Source of the DNA: CAVTWS01 sp963738445
Lineage (GTDB): Bacteria > Actinomycetota > Acidimicrobiia > Acidimicrobiales > SHLQ01
DNA length: 64,000 bases
Assembly: GCA_963738445.1 (NCBI GenBank)
Contig: CAVTWS010000008.1
Location: 1-64,000 of the forward strand
Direction: 5' to 3'
Shown piece by piece: positions 43,466 to 51,976 of this stretch; position 1 is the stretch's first letter, and each line of letters begins with the position of its first letter. A program made the translations under genes and the position numbers. The notes beneath the pieces were generated by a model, which was given only the letters and a program-made list of their open reading frames with translations, was not told the origin of the DNA and ran no database searches.

Positions 43466-43768
43466 GTGTCCACCTCCCGTTTCCCGCTGATCAGGTCGGC
43501 CCCGACCGCACTTCTGGCCGGAACCTTCCTTCGCCGAGGGGATCCCCCGGTGGCCGGACGGTAGCAGTGGCATGCGTCGAAGTCCACGCAAAGTGGCCGT
43601 TCGGACTGCGTTCATTACTTTCAGTAACCAGGAACGAAAGGCGGCAGAAATCCCTCATATTGGGGATGCCGGCGTTCTCTGCGCTCGACCATCGTGAGTT
43701 CGACCACGAGGAGTGGCGATGTCAATTGACCCAGACGCACCGTCGGGTCCGAACCATGGAGGAACGTT
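43466..43768. promoter_or_regulatory. Intergenic region between the two-component system and the Tad operon
   Basis: About 300 bases without a gene. It holds the dyad TTACT-N3-AGTAA at 43615-43627 and ATCCC-N8-GGGAT at 43650-43667, both in a locally AT-richer patch, and a GGAGG ribosome site just before the pilin start. Divergent promoters for the kinase and the pilus operon must lie here. The dyads are candidate binding sites for the adjacent response regulator; this is inferred. Confidence 0.5.
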
Positions 43769-43948
43769 GTGATTCTGAAATTGTGGGTTGCCCTGCAGTC
43801 CCGAGCGAGCTCGGATCGAGGAGCGGTGGCGTCGGAGTACGCGATCCTGCTCGCTCTCATCGCGGTGGTGCTGGTGACGGCTATTACGGCCCTCCAGGTC
43901 GAGATCAGGGGCGCCATCGACCGAGCCGCCGACGCAATTCGTCCCTGA
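43769..43948 (+). CDS. flp: Flp-type Tad pilin
   Basis: A 59-residue pilin precursor. The processing site is RGAVASEYAI: cleavage after Gly18 leaves Glu at +5 and Tyr at +6, the Flp signature, followed by the hydrophobic stretch ILLALIAVVLVTAITAL. It starts at GTG 43769 with GGAGG six bases upstream. It is first in the Tad operon and is followed within eleven bases by a perfect hairpin. The mature pilin of 41 residues would be the main fibre subunit. Confidence 0.9.
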   Translation: MILKLWVALQSRASSDRGAVASEYAILLALIAVVLVTAITALQVEIRGAIDRAADAIRP

Positions 43949-43958
43949 ATCGTGAGCA

Positions 43959-43985
43959 GGGGCGGTTCGATCCACGAACCGCCCC
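43959..43985 (+). terminator. Intra-operon hairpin after the Flp pilin gene
   Basis: A perfect 11-bp stem (GGGGCGGTTCG and its complement) with an ATCCA loop lies between the pilin stop and TadE. There is no T-run. It probably stabilises pilin mRNA or partially terminates, giving excess pilin over machinery proteins. Confidence 0.65.
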
Positions 43986-44016
43986 CATCACGCCCTTTGA
44001 GCAGGACAGGAACGCT

Positions 44017-44409
44017 GTGACCTACACACCCAACTCATCGAGCGAGCGAGGCGCCATAGCCGCTGAGTTCGCGCTGATCTTGCCCGTACTGGTGATGCTG
44101 TTCCTGGCCATCATCCAGTTCGGCATCGCCTTCAACCGCCAGCAGGCCGTGCACGCAGCCGCTCGGGAAGGCGCGCGACTGGCGTCGCTCCCGACGACCA
44201 CGAGCGGCCAAGCCTGCGCCCGAGTCACCGACGCCCTGGCCGGCATTACGTTCGAGAACACCCCGACCTGCCAGGTCACCGGCAGCTGCGCCTCGGGCGG
44301 AACCGCCAATGTGTCGGTGCGCGTGCAGGGCGTCACGCTGCTCGACATCCCTTTCTGGGGCTCCCAGTCACTCACCCTCACGGGCCGGGGGTCCTTCCGA
44401 TGCGAATGA
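44017..44409 (+). CDS. tadE: TadE-like minor pseudopilin
   Basis: A 130-residue TadE-family protein. The N-terminal GAIAAEFALILPVLVMLFLA, followed by IIQFGIAFNRQQAVHAAARE, is the defining hydrophobic helix with its conserved glutamate, extended by a coiled segment. Two cysteine pairs in the C-terminal half suggest a disulfide-stabilised outer domain. The GTG at 44017 follows the intra-operon hairpin. The next gene overlaps by ten bases. Confidence 0.88.
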   Translation: MTYTPNSSSERGAIAAEFALILPVLVMLFLAIIQFGIAFNRQQAVHAAAREGARLASLPTTTSGQACARVTDALAGITFENTPTCQVTGSCASGGTANVSVRVQGVTLLDIPFWGSQSLTLTGRGSFRCE

Positions 44410-45404
44410 CGGAACCCCGACCACCTCGGTCGCCGCGCTGCACGGATGACCGCGGCGTCGCCGCCGCCTTCGTCGCCGTTGGCATCATCATGCTCCTGGC
44501 CATTGGGGCGTTCACCGTCGACCTCGGGCGGGCGTGGTCCACCCGCCGTCAGCTCATCACCTCGACCGACGCCGCCGCCCTGGCCGCGGCCCAGGACTAC
44601 ACGTTCGGCACTGCGGACGGCTGCACCGATGCCGCCCCCGACTATCTCGCCGACAACTACAGCGGCGCCGCCCTCGCCGGCTGCGATGTCGATCACACGT
44701 CGGACCGCTCGGGCCACGTGACCGTCGACGCCGAGATCACGATCGACCACTTCTTCGCCAGCGCCGTGGGCCTGACCTCCTCCACGGTCGGCGCCACGAC
44801 CACCGCCCACTGGGGCCAGCCCAGCAGCGTCACCGGCCTCCGGCCCATCGGCTTGTGCATCGACGTGGTCCTCACCGGCCTGTCTCCGCCGATGACACCG
44901 GGGAACGGCGTCACCTACAGGATCAACTACGGCAAGGGCAGTCAGCCCGAGGCCTGCGGTGGCGCTGCGGTGCCGGGTAACTGGGGCCTGATCGATTTCA
45001 ACGCCGGGGCCAACTCCAACTCCGACACGTCGTCGTGGGTGCTCAACGGCTACCCGGGCTCGGTCACCACCGGCCTGTGGTACGAGGGCGACACCGGCGC
45101 CTTCAGCAACTCGCTCAACAGCGAGCTCAACTTCGTCCGAACGCTTGAGAGCTTCGACATCCCCATCTTCCAAGCCGTGACGGGCAACGGCGCCAACGCC
45201 GAGTTCCTGATCGTCGCCTTCGCCAAGGTCCGTCTCATCGATTTCAGAGCCAACGGCAACGCCGCCTCTCGCTACCTCGACGTCCAGTTCGTCGAAGGCC
45301 TGAGTCAGGGCACGGTCGCTGGCGGCGACACCGGGCCGGACTTCGGCGTGCGCGCCATCGAGATCTGTTCCGTCCTCCCCGGGGAGCTCGACGGTTGTGT
45401 CTGA
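44400..45404 (+). CDS. TadG-like pilus assembly protein
   Basis: A 334-residue protein with an N-terminal TadE/G-type helix (GVAAAFVAVGIIMLLAIGAF) followed by TVDLGRAWSTRRQLITSTDA, the usual continuation. The rest is an extracytoplasmic domain with several cysteines (for instance ADGCTDAAPD, GLCIDVVL) and no named fold. Such proteins are thought to cap or anchor the Tad pilus. It sits between TadE and the CpaB-like gene. Confidence 0.82.
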   Translation: MRMTEPRPPRSPRCTDDRGVAAAFVAVGIIMLLAIGAFTVDLGRAWSTRRQLITSTDAAALAAAQDYTFGTADGCTDAAPDYLADNYSGAALAGCDVDHTSDRSGHVTVDAEITIDHFFASAVGLTSSTVGATTTAHWGQPSSVTGLRPIGLCIDVVLTGLSPPMTPGNGVTYRINYGKGSQPEACGGAAVPGNWGLIDFNAGANSNSDTSSWVLNGYPGSVTTGLWYEGDTGAFSNSLNSELNFVRTLESFDIPIFQAVTGNGANAEFLIVAFAKVRLIDFRANGNAASRYLDVQFVEGLSQGTVAGGDTGPDFGVRAIEICSVLPGELDGCV

Positions 45405-45443
45405 CCGTCTCCCCTCTCCTGATCTACCGAAAGGAAGCAGCTG

Positions 45444-46327
45444 ATGCAGAAGAAAGCCGTGGCGCTCGTCCTGGCCGTCGCCCTGGCCCTGGCCGGGACG
45501 ATCGCCCTCGTCGCCTTCGTGAACGGCGCCGAGGACCGGGCGCTGGAAGGGGAGGAGCTCGTCGATGTGTACGTCGTGCCGGGCCGGATCACCGCTGGCA
45601 CGCCGGCCAGCGAGCTCGGCGAACAGGTCGACCACCGAGCAGGTGCCGGAGAAGGTGCGGATCGCCGATGCGGTCGTCGACCTCGACGAGATCACCGATC
45701 TGGTGGCCAGTGTCGACTTGCTACCCGGCGAGCAACTGACCCGGTCGAGGCTTCATCGACGCCGACGACTACACGTCGGAGTTCGTCGCCACCTCGTTCA
45801 GCGTTCCTGATGACCTGCTCCAGGTGACGCTCTCGTTGGAACCTGAACGGGCCCTGGGCGGCGCCATCCAACCCGGAGACACGGTCGCCGTGGTGTCATC
45901 GTTCGAGCCGTTCACGTTCAGCGCCCCCACCCTGCCCGATGGGAGTCAGCCCGTCGTCGAGCTCGATGGCTACCTGTTGGCCGCCGACGGCGAGACGCCG
46001 AACACCACCCACATCATCCTGCACCACGTGCTGGTCACCAACGTCCAGCTCGACGACAGCACGGGCGGCAGCGACGACGGAGACAGCAGTGACGGCGACG
46101 ACGAGGTCGCCGGGCCGGCCGCCACCCCGGGTGGGAACCTGCTCGTCACCCTGGCCGTCGATGCACCGTCGGCCGAGCGGATCGTGTTCACCCTTGAGCA
46201 TGGCACCGTGTGGCTCGCCCTCGATCCTGAGACGGCCCCGAGCGAGGGCACCAAGGTGTGGACCCGGGCCGGGATCTACCAGATCGACGGCCGCAATGAC
46301 TTGTTCGCCCAGGTCGGTGCCCCGTGA
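45444..46327 (+). CDS. cpaB: CpaB/RcpC-like SAF-domain pilus protein, with two frameshifts
   Basis: The gene reads in three frames. From ATG 45444, QKKAVALVLAVALALAGTIA and VDVYVVPGRITAGTPASEL give the N-terminal helix and SAF start. A single inserted base near 45,630 shifts to TTEQVPEKVRIADAVVDLDE and SVDLLPGEQLT. A second near 45,745 shifts to RFIDADDYTSEFVATSF and the intact C-terminal half from QVTLSLEPERALGGAIQPGD. Removing one base at each point restores about 293 residues typical of CpaB, an inner-membrane protein of the Tad machine. An AAAGGAAG ribosome site precedes the start. Confidence 0.7.
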
Positions 46328-47592
46328 AGCTCCTCCGCAACGCTTCGAACCCGACCGGCGCCGCGAGATCGGCGACGAGACCTCGACTCGTCATCGTCAC
46401 CCCGCACGCCGAGTGGGTGCAGAGCCTGGTGGCGTGGGGCACCGCGGAGGAAGGTCGGCTCTCCATCGGCGCCGACGAGGTGTTGCAGCTGTGGCGGGAG
46501 CACAGTGCCGTCGCGACCTCGGCCCATGCCCACGATCTCGCCCGCACCGGCGCCGAGGTCATCCTGCTCGGTCCGGGCGTACCTCTCGACGACTGTGTCG
46601 CCCTGGCGCAGTTGCTCGACACCGAGCATCCGGAGATGAGCACCCTGCTGCTGGCGCCGAGAACGGCCGACACGCTCGACTTGGCTCTTCGTGCCGGCGC
46701 CCGCGGGGTGATCGACCCGGAGACGGATCCGGCCGATCTGGTCCGGATCCTGAGCGACGTGCTCGAGGTTGCTCGCGGCCGCCATCAGCGCCTGGCCGGC
46801 AACGTGACCACGGCGAATCCCGCCAGTCCCAATCGCGTCATCACCGTGCTGGCCGCCAAGGGTGGAGTCGGCAAGACCATGCTGTCGACGAACCTGGCTG
46901 TGGCCCTGGCCCGGCAGTTCCCGGGCGAGGTCGTGCTGGTCGATACCGACCTGCAGTTCGGCGACATCGCCACCAGCCTGGGGATCGAGCCCGACCGCAC
47001 GATCAGCGACACCGTCCCCTTGGGCGACGGGCTGGACGCCACCACCCTCAAGGCGTTCCTGACCCCGCGAGCCAGCGCCAACGTGTACGCCCTGTGCGCC
47101 CCGCTCTCTCCGGCCGACGCCGACGAGCTGACCCCGGAACACGTCGGGCACGTCCTCGAGCTCCTGCACCAGGAGTTCCGGTACGTCGTAGTCGACACGA
47201 CCGCGGGCATCGACGAGATGGCCTTGCAGGCGATCGATCGTTCGACCGACCTGGTCGTGCTCACCAGCACCGATGTGCCGAGCATCCGTGCCGCGGCCAA
47301 GGAGCTTCGGGCGTTGGAGATGCTCGGCGTCAGCCACCTCCGGTGGCACCTCGTCCTCAATCGGGCCGACGCCCGGGTGGGCCTGAACGTCGATGACATC
47401 GAAGCCACGCTCGGCCGCACGATCGGTTACCACATACCCAGCTCCCGCTCGCTGCCGCTGTCGGTCAACCACGGGATCCCGTTGGTGGAGAGCGACCCCA
47501 AATCTGCTCCCAGTCGTGTCGTGCTCGATCTCGCCGACCACGTGTCGGGTGTGACGAGCGATCGCCCCACTCGCCGAAAGGACCGGCCATGA
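46324..47592 (+). CDS. tadZ: TadZ/CpaE-like ParA-family ATPase
   Basis: A 422-residue protein that places the Tad machine in the cell. Residues about 20-150 form an atypical receiver-like domain (RLVIVTPHAEWVQSL), and the ATPase domain has the deviant Walker A KGGVGKTMLSTNLAVALA starting at Lys179 and VVLVDTDLQFGDIAT. VVVDTTAGIDEMALQ is the Walker B region. The GTG start overlaps the CpaB stop as GTGA. The order CpaB-TadZ-TadA is standard. Confidence 0.92.
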   Translation: MKLLRNASNPTGAARSATRPRLVIVTPHAEWVQSLVAWGTAEEGRLSIGADEVLQLWREHSAVATSAHAHDLARTGAEVILLGPGVPLDDCVALAQLLDTEHPEMSTLLLAPRTADTLDLALRAGARGVIDPETDPADLVRILSDVLEVARGRHQRLAGNVTTANPASPNRVITVLAAKGGVGKTMLSTNLAVALARQFPGEVVLVDTDLQFGDIATSLGIEPDRTISDTVPLGDGLDATTLKAFLTPRASANVYALCAPLSPADADELTPEHVGHVLELLHQEFRYVVVDTTAGIDEMALQAIDRSTDLVVLTSTDVPSIRAAAKELRALEMLGVSHLRWHLVLNRADARVGLNVDDIEATLGRTIGYHIPSSRSLPLSVNHGIPLVESDPKSAPSRVVLDLADHVSGVTSDRPTRRKDRP

Positions 47593-49022
47593 AGCTGAGC
47601 GAACGCCTAAAGACCACTCAGGGAGACGACGTCTCAGCAGCCCGCCTCGGCCCCCGCCCGGCACCCGTGGCCGAGCCGGATCTCGACCGACTCCAGATGC
47701 ACCTGGCCTCCGGACTTCGACCCATCGATCCGTTCGCGGACCTCAAGGGGCGGGTCCAGGCCGCCCTGTACGAGCGGCTGGGCAACCGGATCAACGACCC
47801 GAACCTCGACGAGACCGAGCTGCGGCGGCTCGTCGTGGCCGAGATCACCGCGGCGCTCGAGGCCGAGCCCACCCCGTTGACGAGCGAAGAGCGCGAGCTC
47901 ATGGTGCGCTCGATCCGCGACGACGTGATCGGGTACGGACCAATCGAGGCGTTCCTCGCCGACCCCACCGTGACCGAGATCATGGTCAACTCGGATCGCG
48001 CCATCTACGTCGAACGGGACGGCATGTTGAGCCTGACGTCGGCCCGGTATGGCGATCAGGACCACCTGCGCCGGGTCATCGACCGCATCGTCGGCGCCAT
48101 CGGCCGGCGCATCGACGAGTCGTCGCCCACCTGCGACGCCCGCCTCCCCGATGGCTCGCGCGTCAACGCGGTGATCCCACCCCTAGCCGTCGATGGTCCC
48201 CAGCTCACCATCCGCAAGTTTGCCAAGCGGGCGTTCCGGGCCGACGATCTGGTCACCATGGGCACGCTCACCAGCGAGGTCGCGGACTTCCTCGATTCGT
48301 GCGTCTCGGGCAAGCTCAACGTGCTCATCAGCGGGGGTACCGGCACCGGCAAGACCACCCTGCTGAACGTGCTGTCCGGCTTCATCCCGGCACACGAGCG
48401 GGTGGTCACCATCGAGGACGCCGTCGAGCTGCAGATGGCCCAGCCCCACGTGATCCGCCTCGAGAGCCGGCCGCCCAACATCGAGGGCCGCGGCGAGGTC
48501 ACCATCCGGGAGCTGGTGCGAAACAGCCTGCGCATGCGACCCGATCGGATCGTGGTCGGCGAGGTCCGCGGCGGCGAGGCGCTCGACATGCTCCAGGCCA
48601 TGAACACCGGCCACGAAGGCTCCCTGTCCACCCTGCACGCCAACTCACCGCGCGATGCCCTGAGCCGGCTGGAGACGATGGTGCTCATGGCGGGGTACGA
48701 CCTGCCCATGCGGGCCATCCGGGAGCAGATCGCCTCGGCGCTCGACCTGATGGTGCAGATCAGCCGCCTCCGCGACGGCAGCCGCCGGGTGACCAAGATC
48801 GTCGAGATCACCGGCATGGAAGCGGACACCATCGCCATGGCCGACATCTTCGAGTTCGACTTCGGTGCCGGGATGCGTCCTGACGGTTCGTTCCTCGGCA
48901 CCCTCCGGCCGACCGGGCTCCGGCCCACCTTCACTGACAAGCTGGCCCAGCAAGGCATGGAGTTCCCGGCCTCGTTGTTCGACACCGGCGCCGTGCCGAA
49001 GCTGAACCGGAGCTCACGATGA
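47589..49022 (+). CDS. tadA: Tad pilus secretion ATPase TadA/CpaF
   Basis: A 477-residue type II/IV secretion ATPase that powers pilus assembly. SERELMVRSIRDDVIGYGPI and EAFLADPTVTEIMVN form the N-terminal domain. Walker A is SGGTGTGKTTLLNVLSGF (lysine near residue 255), followed by the Asp box TIEDAVELQM, Walker B MRPDRIVVGEVRGGEALDML and the His box. The ATG overlaps TadZ by four bases and the next gene overlaps its stop. Confidence 0.96.
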   Translation: MKLSERLKTTQGDDVSAARLGPRPAPVAEPDLDRLQMHLASGLRPIDPFADLKGRVQAALYERLGNRINDPNLDETELRRLVVAEITAALEAEPTPLTSEERELMVRSIRDDVIGYGPIEAFLADPTVTEIMVNSDRAIYVERDGMLSLTSARYGDQDHLRRVIDRIVGAIGRRIDESSPTCDARLPDGSRVNAVIPPLAVDGPQLTIRKFAKRAFRADDLVTMGTLTSEVADFLDSCVSGKLNVLISGGTGTGKTTLLNVLSGFIPAHERVVTIEDAVELQMAQPHVIRLESRPPNIEGRGEVTIRELVRNSLRMRPDRIVVGEVRGGEALDMLQAMNTGHEGSLSTLHANSPRDALSRLETMVLMAGYDLPMRAIREQIASALDLMVQISRLRDGSRRVTKIVEITGMEADTIAMADIFEFDFGAGMRPDGSFLGTLRPTGLRPTFTDKLAQQGMEFPASLFDTGAVPKLNRSSR

Positions 49023-50974
49023 TCACCATCGGGCGCCGCACGCTCGTCGCCATGTCGATCCTCGGCGCGACCTTCGCTTCGCCCTCGGTGGCGCGGGCTC
49101 AGGAGGCCCAGGAGCCGCCACCTACGATCGAGATCGTCGCCCAGGACTCACTCGACACCGGTTTGCAGGCGCTGCTCGTTTCCCTGCCCCCCGAGGTCGG
49201 CAGCCGTGAGGTCCCGGCTTCCGCCTTCACCGTGTCGCAGGGCGGCGTATCTCGTCCGGTCAGCGTGGAGCGGCTCCCGAACGAGGCGCTCGACGTCGTG
49301 CTCTCGATCGACGTGTCCGGCAGCATGGCCAGCGCCCCGATCGACGGGGCCCGTCAGGCCGCGCTCACCTTCGTGCGCGAGCTGCCCACCGATGCTCGCA
49401 TCGCCGTGGTCACCTTCGGCGACACCGCCCAGGTGGTCGCGCCGTTCGACTCGACGGTCGACCAGCTGTCGGCGGCCATCTCCGCTCTCACCGCCGACGG
49501 CGAGACGGCTCTGTACGACGGCGTCTCCCTCGCCGTGGACCAGTTCGACGTGACGTCGGACAGCCGACGGACGATCGTGCTGCTCTCGGACGGCGACGAC
49601 ACGGTCAGCTCGGCCACGGCCGAATCAACCACCGCTCGGCTGGCGGAGGCCGAGGCCCGGGTCTTCGGTGTCGCCCTGCAGTCGCCCGACTTCGACCCGG
49701 CGGTGATCGGCCAATTGACCGATGCCAGCGCAGGTCGGTTGATCCTGGCCGACGATCCCACCGCCTTGAACCAGCTCTACACCGGCATCGCCTCCACCCT
49801 GAGCAACGAGTACATCGTGACCTGGGAACCGTTGCTGAGCGGATCCACCGATGTGATCCTGACGGTGTCGCACCTCGGCGTGACCGCGCAGGGGGCAGTG
49901 ACGTACCAGCCGCCGGCGATCCCCGAAGGCGAACCGGCATCGGTCGGTCCCTCTACCGTCGACGCCGATACCACCGTCGTCGCCCCGGAGCCGGTCACGG
50001 CCGTGGGGGAATCGGCCTCGTTCCTGGCCACGGACACCGGCCGGGCGATCGGCATCGCCCTGCTGGCAGGCTCGTTCCTGATCGTCGCCATGCTGTTGTT
50101 GGCCCCGGGACGCCCCCGGAGCCAAATTGCCTTCGCCCGACCTTCCGGGTCGTCGCTGGCCGAGCGCGCCGCCGCCTCCGACGTGAAGGGGCGCATGGTG
50201 GCCATCGCCGATCGAGTACTCGAGCGGCAGGGCCGGGGCCGGCTGGTGGGGGCCGCCCTCGACGATGCCGGCATCGCCCTGCGCCCGGGCGAGTTCGTGG
50301 TCGCCGCCGCCGCAGTGGGGGTGACCGCGGCGTTGGTCGGCTACCTGCTCGGTGGACTCCTCGTCGCCGTGCTCCTCCTGGTCGTCGCCGTGTTCGGTGT
50401 CCGGGCCTGGCTCTCCCACAAGGTGAGCCGCCGTCGCGGAGCGTTCGCGGAGCAGCTGCCCAACACGCTGCAGATCATGGCCGGCACCCTGCGCACCGGC
50501 TACGCCCTGCCCCAGGTCATGGAGACGGTGGCCCGGGAGAGCGAGGCCCCCACGGCCGACGAGTTCCACCGGTTGGTCACCGAGACCCGGCTGGGTCGCG
50601 ACTTCGGCGACTCCCTCCGGTCCACCGCAGAGCGCATGAAGTGCGAGGACTTCGAATGGGTGGTGCGGGCCATCGAGATCCACCGCGAGGTCGGCGGGGA
50701 TCTCTCCGAGGTGCTCGACAACGTGGCCCGGACCATCCGCGACCGCAACGCGCTCCGCCGGACCACCCAGGCCCTCACCGCCGACGGCCGCATGTCCGCC
50801 ATCGTGATCATCGCCCTGCCGATCATCGCCTTGGTGTTCCTGCCCATCGTCAACCCCGGCTACCTCGACGCGCTGTTCGATCGCACCGTCGGGCGGGTGA
50901 TGCTCGGCATCGCCGCCACCCAGATCGTCCTCGGCTGGATCTGGATCCGGCGGCTGATCGATCTCCGGTACTGA
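49019..50974 (+). CDS. tadB: Fusion of von Willebrand A domain and TadB-type T2SSF inner-membrane protein
   Basis: A 651-residue protein. A signal peptide (about 1-28) leads to an extracytoplasmic von Willebrand A domain with an intact MIDAS motif, DVSGS at residues 98-102, plus later Thr and Asp positions in GETALYDG and LLSDGDDT. After a membrane helix near 349-370 comes a TadB-like region with helices about 415-455 and the T2SSF domain (QLPNTLQIMAGTLRTGYALP, IEIHREVGGDLSEVLDNVA), then two final helices. The VWA part could contact pilin or the cell wall outside. Its ATG overlaps the ATPase stop. Confidence 0.92.
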   Translation: MITIGRRTLVAMSILGATFASPSVARAQEAQEPPPTIEIVAQDSLDTGLQALLVSLPPEVGSREVPASAFTVSQGGVSRPVSVERLPNEALDVVLSIDVSGSMASAPIDGARQAALTFVRELPTDARIAVVTFGDTAQVVAPFDSTVDQLSAAISALTADGETALYDGVSLAVDQFDVTSDSRRTIVLLSDGDDTVSSATAESTTARLAEAEARVFGVALQSPDFDPAVIGQLTDASAGRLILADDPTALNQLYTGIASTLSNEYIVTWEPLLSGSTDVILTVSHLGVTAQGAVTYQPPAIPEGEPASVGPSTVDADTTVVAPEPVTAVGESASFLATDTGRAIGIALLAGSFLIVAMLLLAPGRPRSQIAFARPSGSSLAERAAASDVKGRMVAIADRVLERQGRGRLVGAALDDAGIALRPGEFVVAAAAVGVTAALVGYLLGGLLVAVLLLVVAVFGVRAWLSHKVSRRRGAFAEQLPNTLQIMAGTLRTGYALPQVMETVARESEAPTADEFHRLVTETRLGRDFGDSLRSTAERMKCEDFEWVVRAIEIHREVGGDLSEVLDNVARTIRDRNALRRTTQALTADGRMSAIVIIALPIIALVFLPIVNPGYLDALFDRTVGRVMLGIAATQIVLGWIWIRRLIDLRY

Positions 50975-51027
50975 GTGATGCAGACCCTTCTTCCCTCACG
51001 AGCCTGTTCCCCTCCCGAAAGGAGCCG

Positions 51028-51963
51028 ATGATGGGTGGCCTACCCTTCACCGTTTGGCTGGCGTGCGCCGCCATCGGAGCATCCCTACCGTTGCTGTGGT
51101 GGGCCGTGGCCGGAGTGAGGCCCCGCGATCGCGTCGGCCGCCGACGCCTCCAAACCGCCGGCGCGGCACTGACCGACCTGCGGGCGGTGGCGCTGCAGGC
51201 TTCGGCGTCCGAGCGCATCACCCAACCGGCATTGGCCCGGCTCAGGCGCATGGTTCAGCGTCTCACCCCCGTCGGGGTCGTCGAGAGCCTGCAACACCGC
51301 CTCGCTTTGGCCGGCTTGGCGGATACCTGGAGCGTCGAGAGGATCCTCGGCCTCAAGCTGGTGTTGGGCGGCGGGCTCGGGTTGCTCGGCCTTTTCCGCC
51401 TGGCCGTTCGCCCCTCGGGCTCCGCCCTGATCCTCGCCGCGGCAATGGCCGCTGGCGGCTACTTCGGCCCCGACTTCGTGCTGTCCGGCCGGGCCCGGCG
51501 AGCCCAGGAGGACATGCGTCACTCCCTGCCCGACTTGCTGGACCAGGTGACCATCAGCGTGGATGCCGGACTGAGCTTCGAGGCCGCACTCGCCCGGGTG
51601 GCCCAGGCCAACGACACGCGTCTCGGGATGGAGTTCCGCCAGCTCCTCCAGGAGATCCGGGTCGGTGTACCGCGTACCCAGGCGTTCGAGAACCTGACCG
51701 AACGCACCGATGTCGACGATGTGCGTCATTTCATGACGGCCATGAGCCAAGCCGAACGCCTGGGCGTTCCCACGGCCGACGTCCTTCGGGTGCAGGCCGC
51801 CGAGATGCGGCTCAAGCGCAAGCAGTGGGCCGAGGAAGCGGCTCAAAAGCTACCCGTCAAGCTCCTTGCCCCACTGATCCTGGTGATCCTCCCAGCGCTG
51901 TTCATCATCCTGCTCGGCCCGGCCGTGATCGACATGATCGACACCTTCGGCGAGCTGGACTGA
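51028..51963 (+). CDS. tadC: TadC-type T2SSF inner-membrane protein
   Basis: A 311-residue partner of TadB in the membrane platform. The T2SSF domain reads HSLPDLLDQVTISVDAGLSF, then FRQLLQEIRVGVPRTQAFEN and QKLPVKLLAPLILVILPALF, with four membrane helices in total. AAAGGAG lies upstream of two consecutive ATGs at 51028 and 51031; either could be used. It follows the TadB fusion after 53 bases, a wider gap than elsewhere in the operon. Confidence 0.93.
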   Translation: MMGGLPFTVWLACAAIGASLPLLWWAVAGVRPRDRVGRRRLQTAGAALTDLRAVALQASASERITQPALARLRRMVQRLTPVGVVESLQHRLALAGLADTWSVERILGLKLVLGGGLGLLGLFRLAVRPSGSALILAAAMAAGGYFGPDFVLSGRARRAQEDMRHSLPDLLDQVTISVDAGLSFEAALARVAQANDTRLGMEFRQLLQEIRVGVPRTQAFENLTERTDVDDVRHFMTAMSQAERLGVPTADVLRVQAAEMRLKRKQWAEEAAQKLPVKLLAPLILVILPALFIILLGPAVIDMIDTFGELD

Positions 51964-51976
51964 GACGCTGGCACCC

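Noticed and set aside
45600..45780. Programmed ribosomal frameshifting in the CpaB-like gene
   Set aside because: Two shifts of the same direction occur without a slippery heptamer or evident downstream pseudoknot, and CpaB genes are not known to use frameshifting. Indels are simpler.
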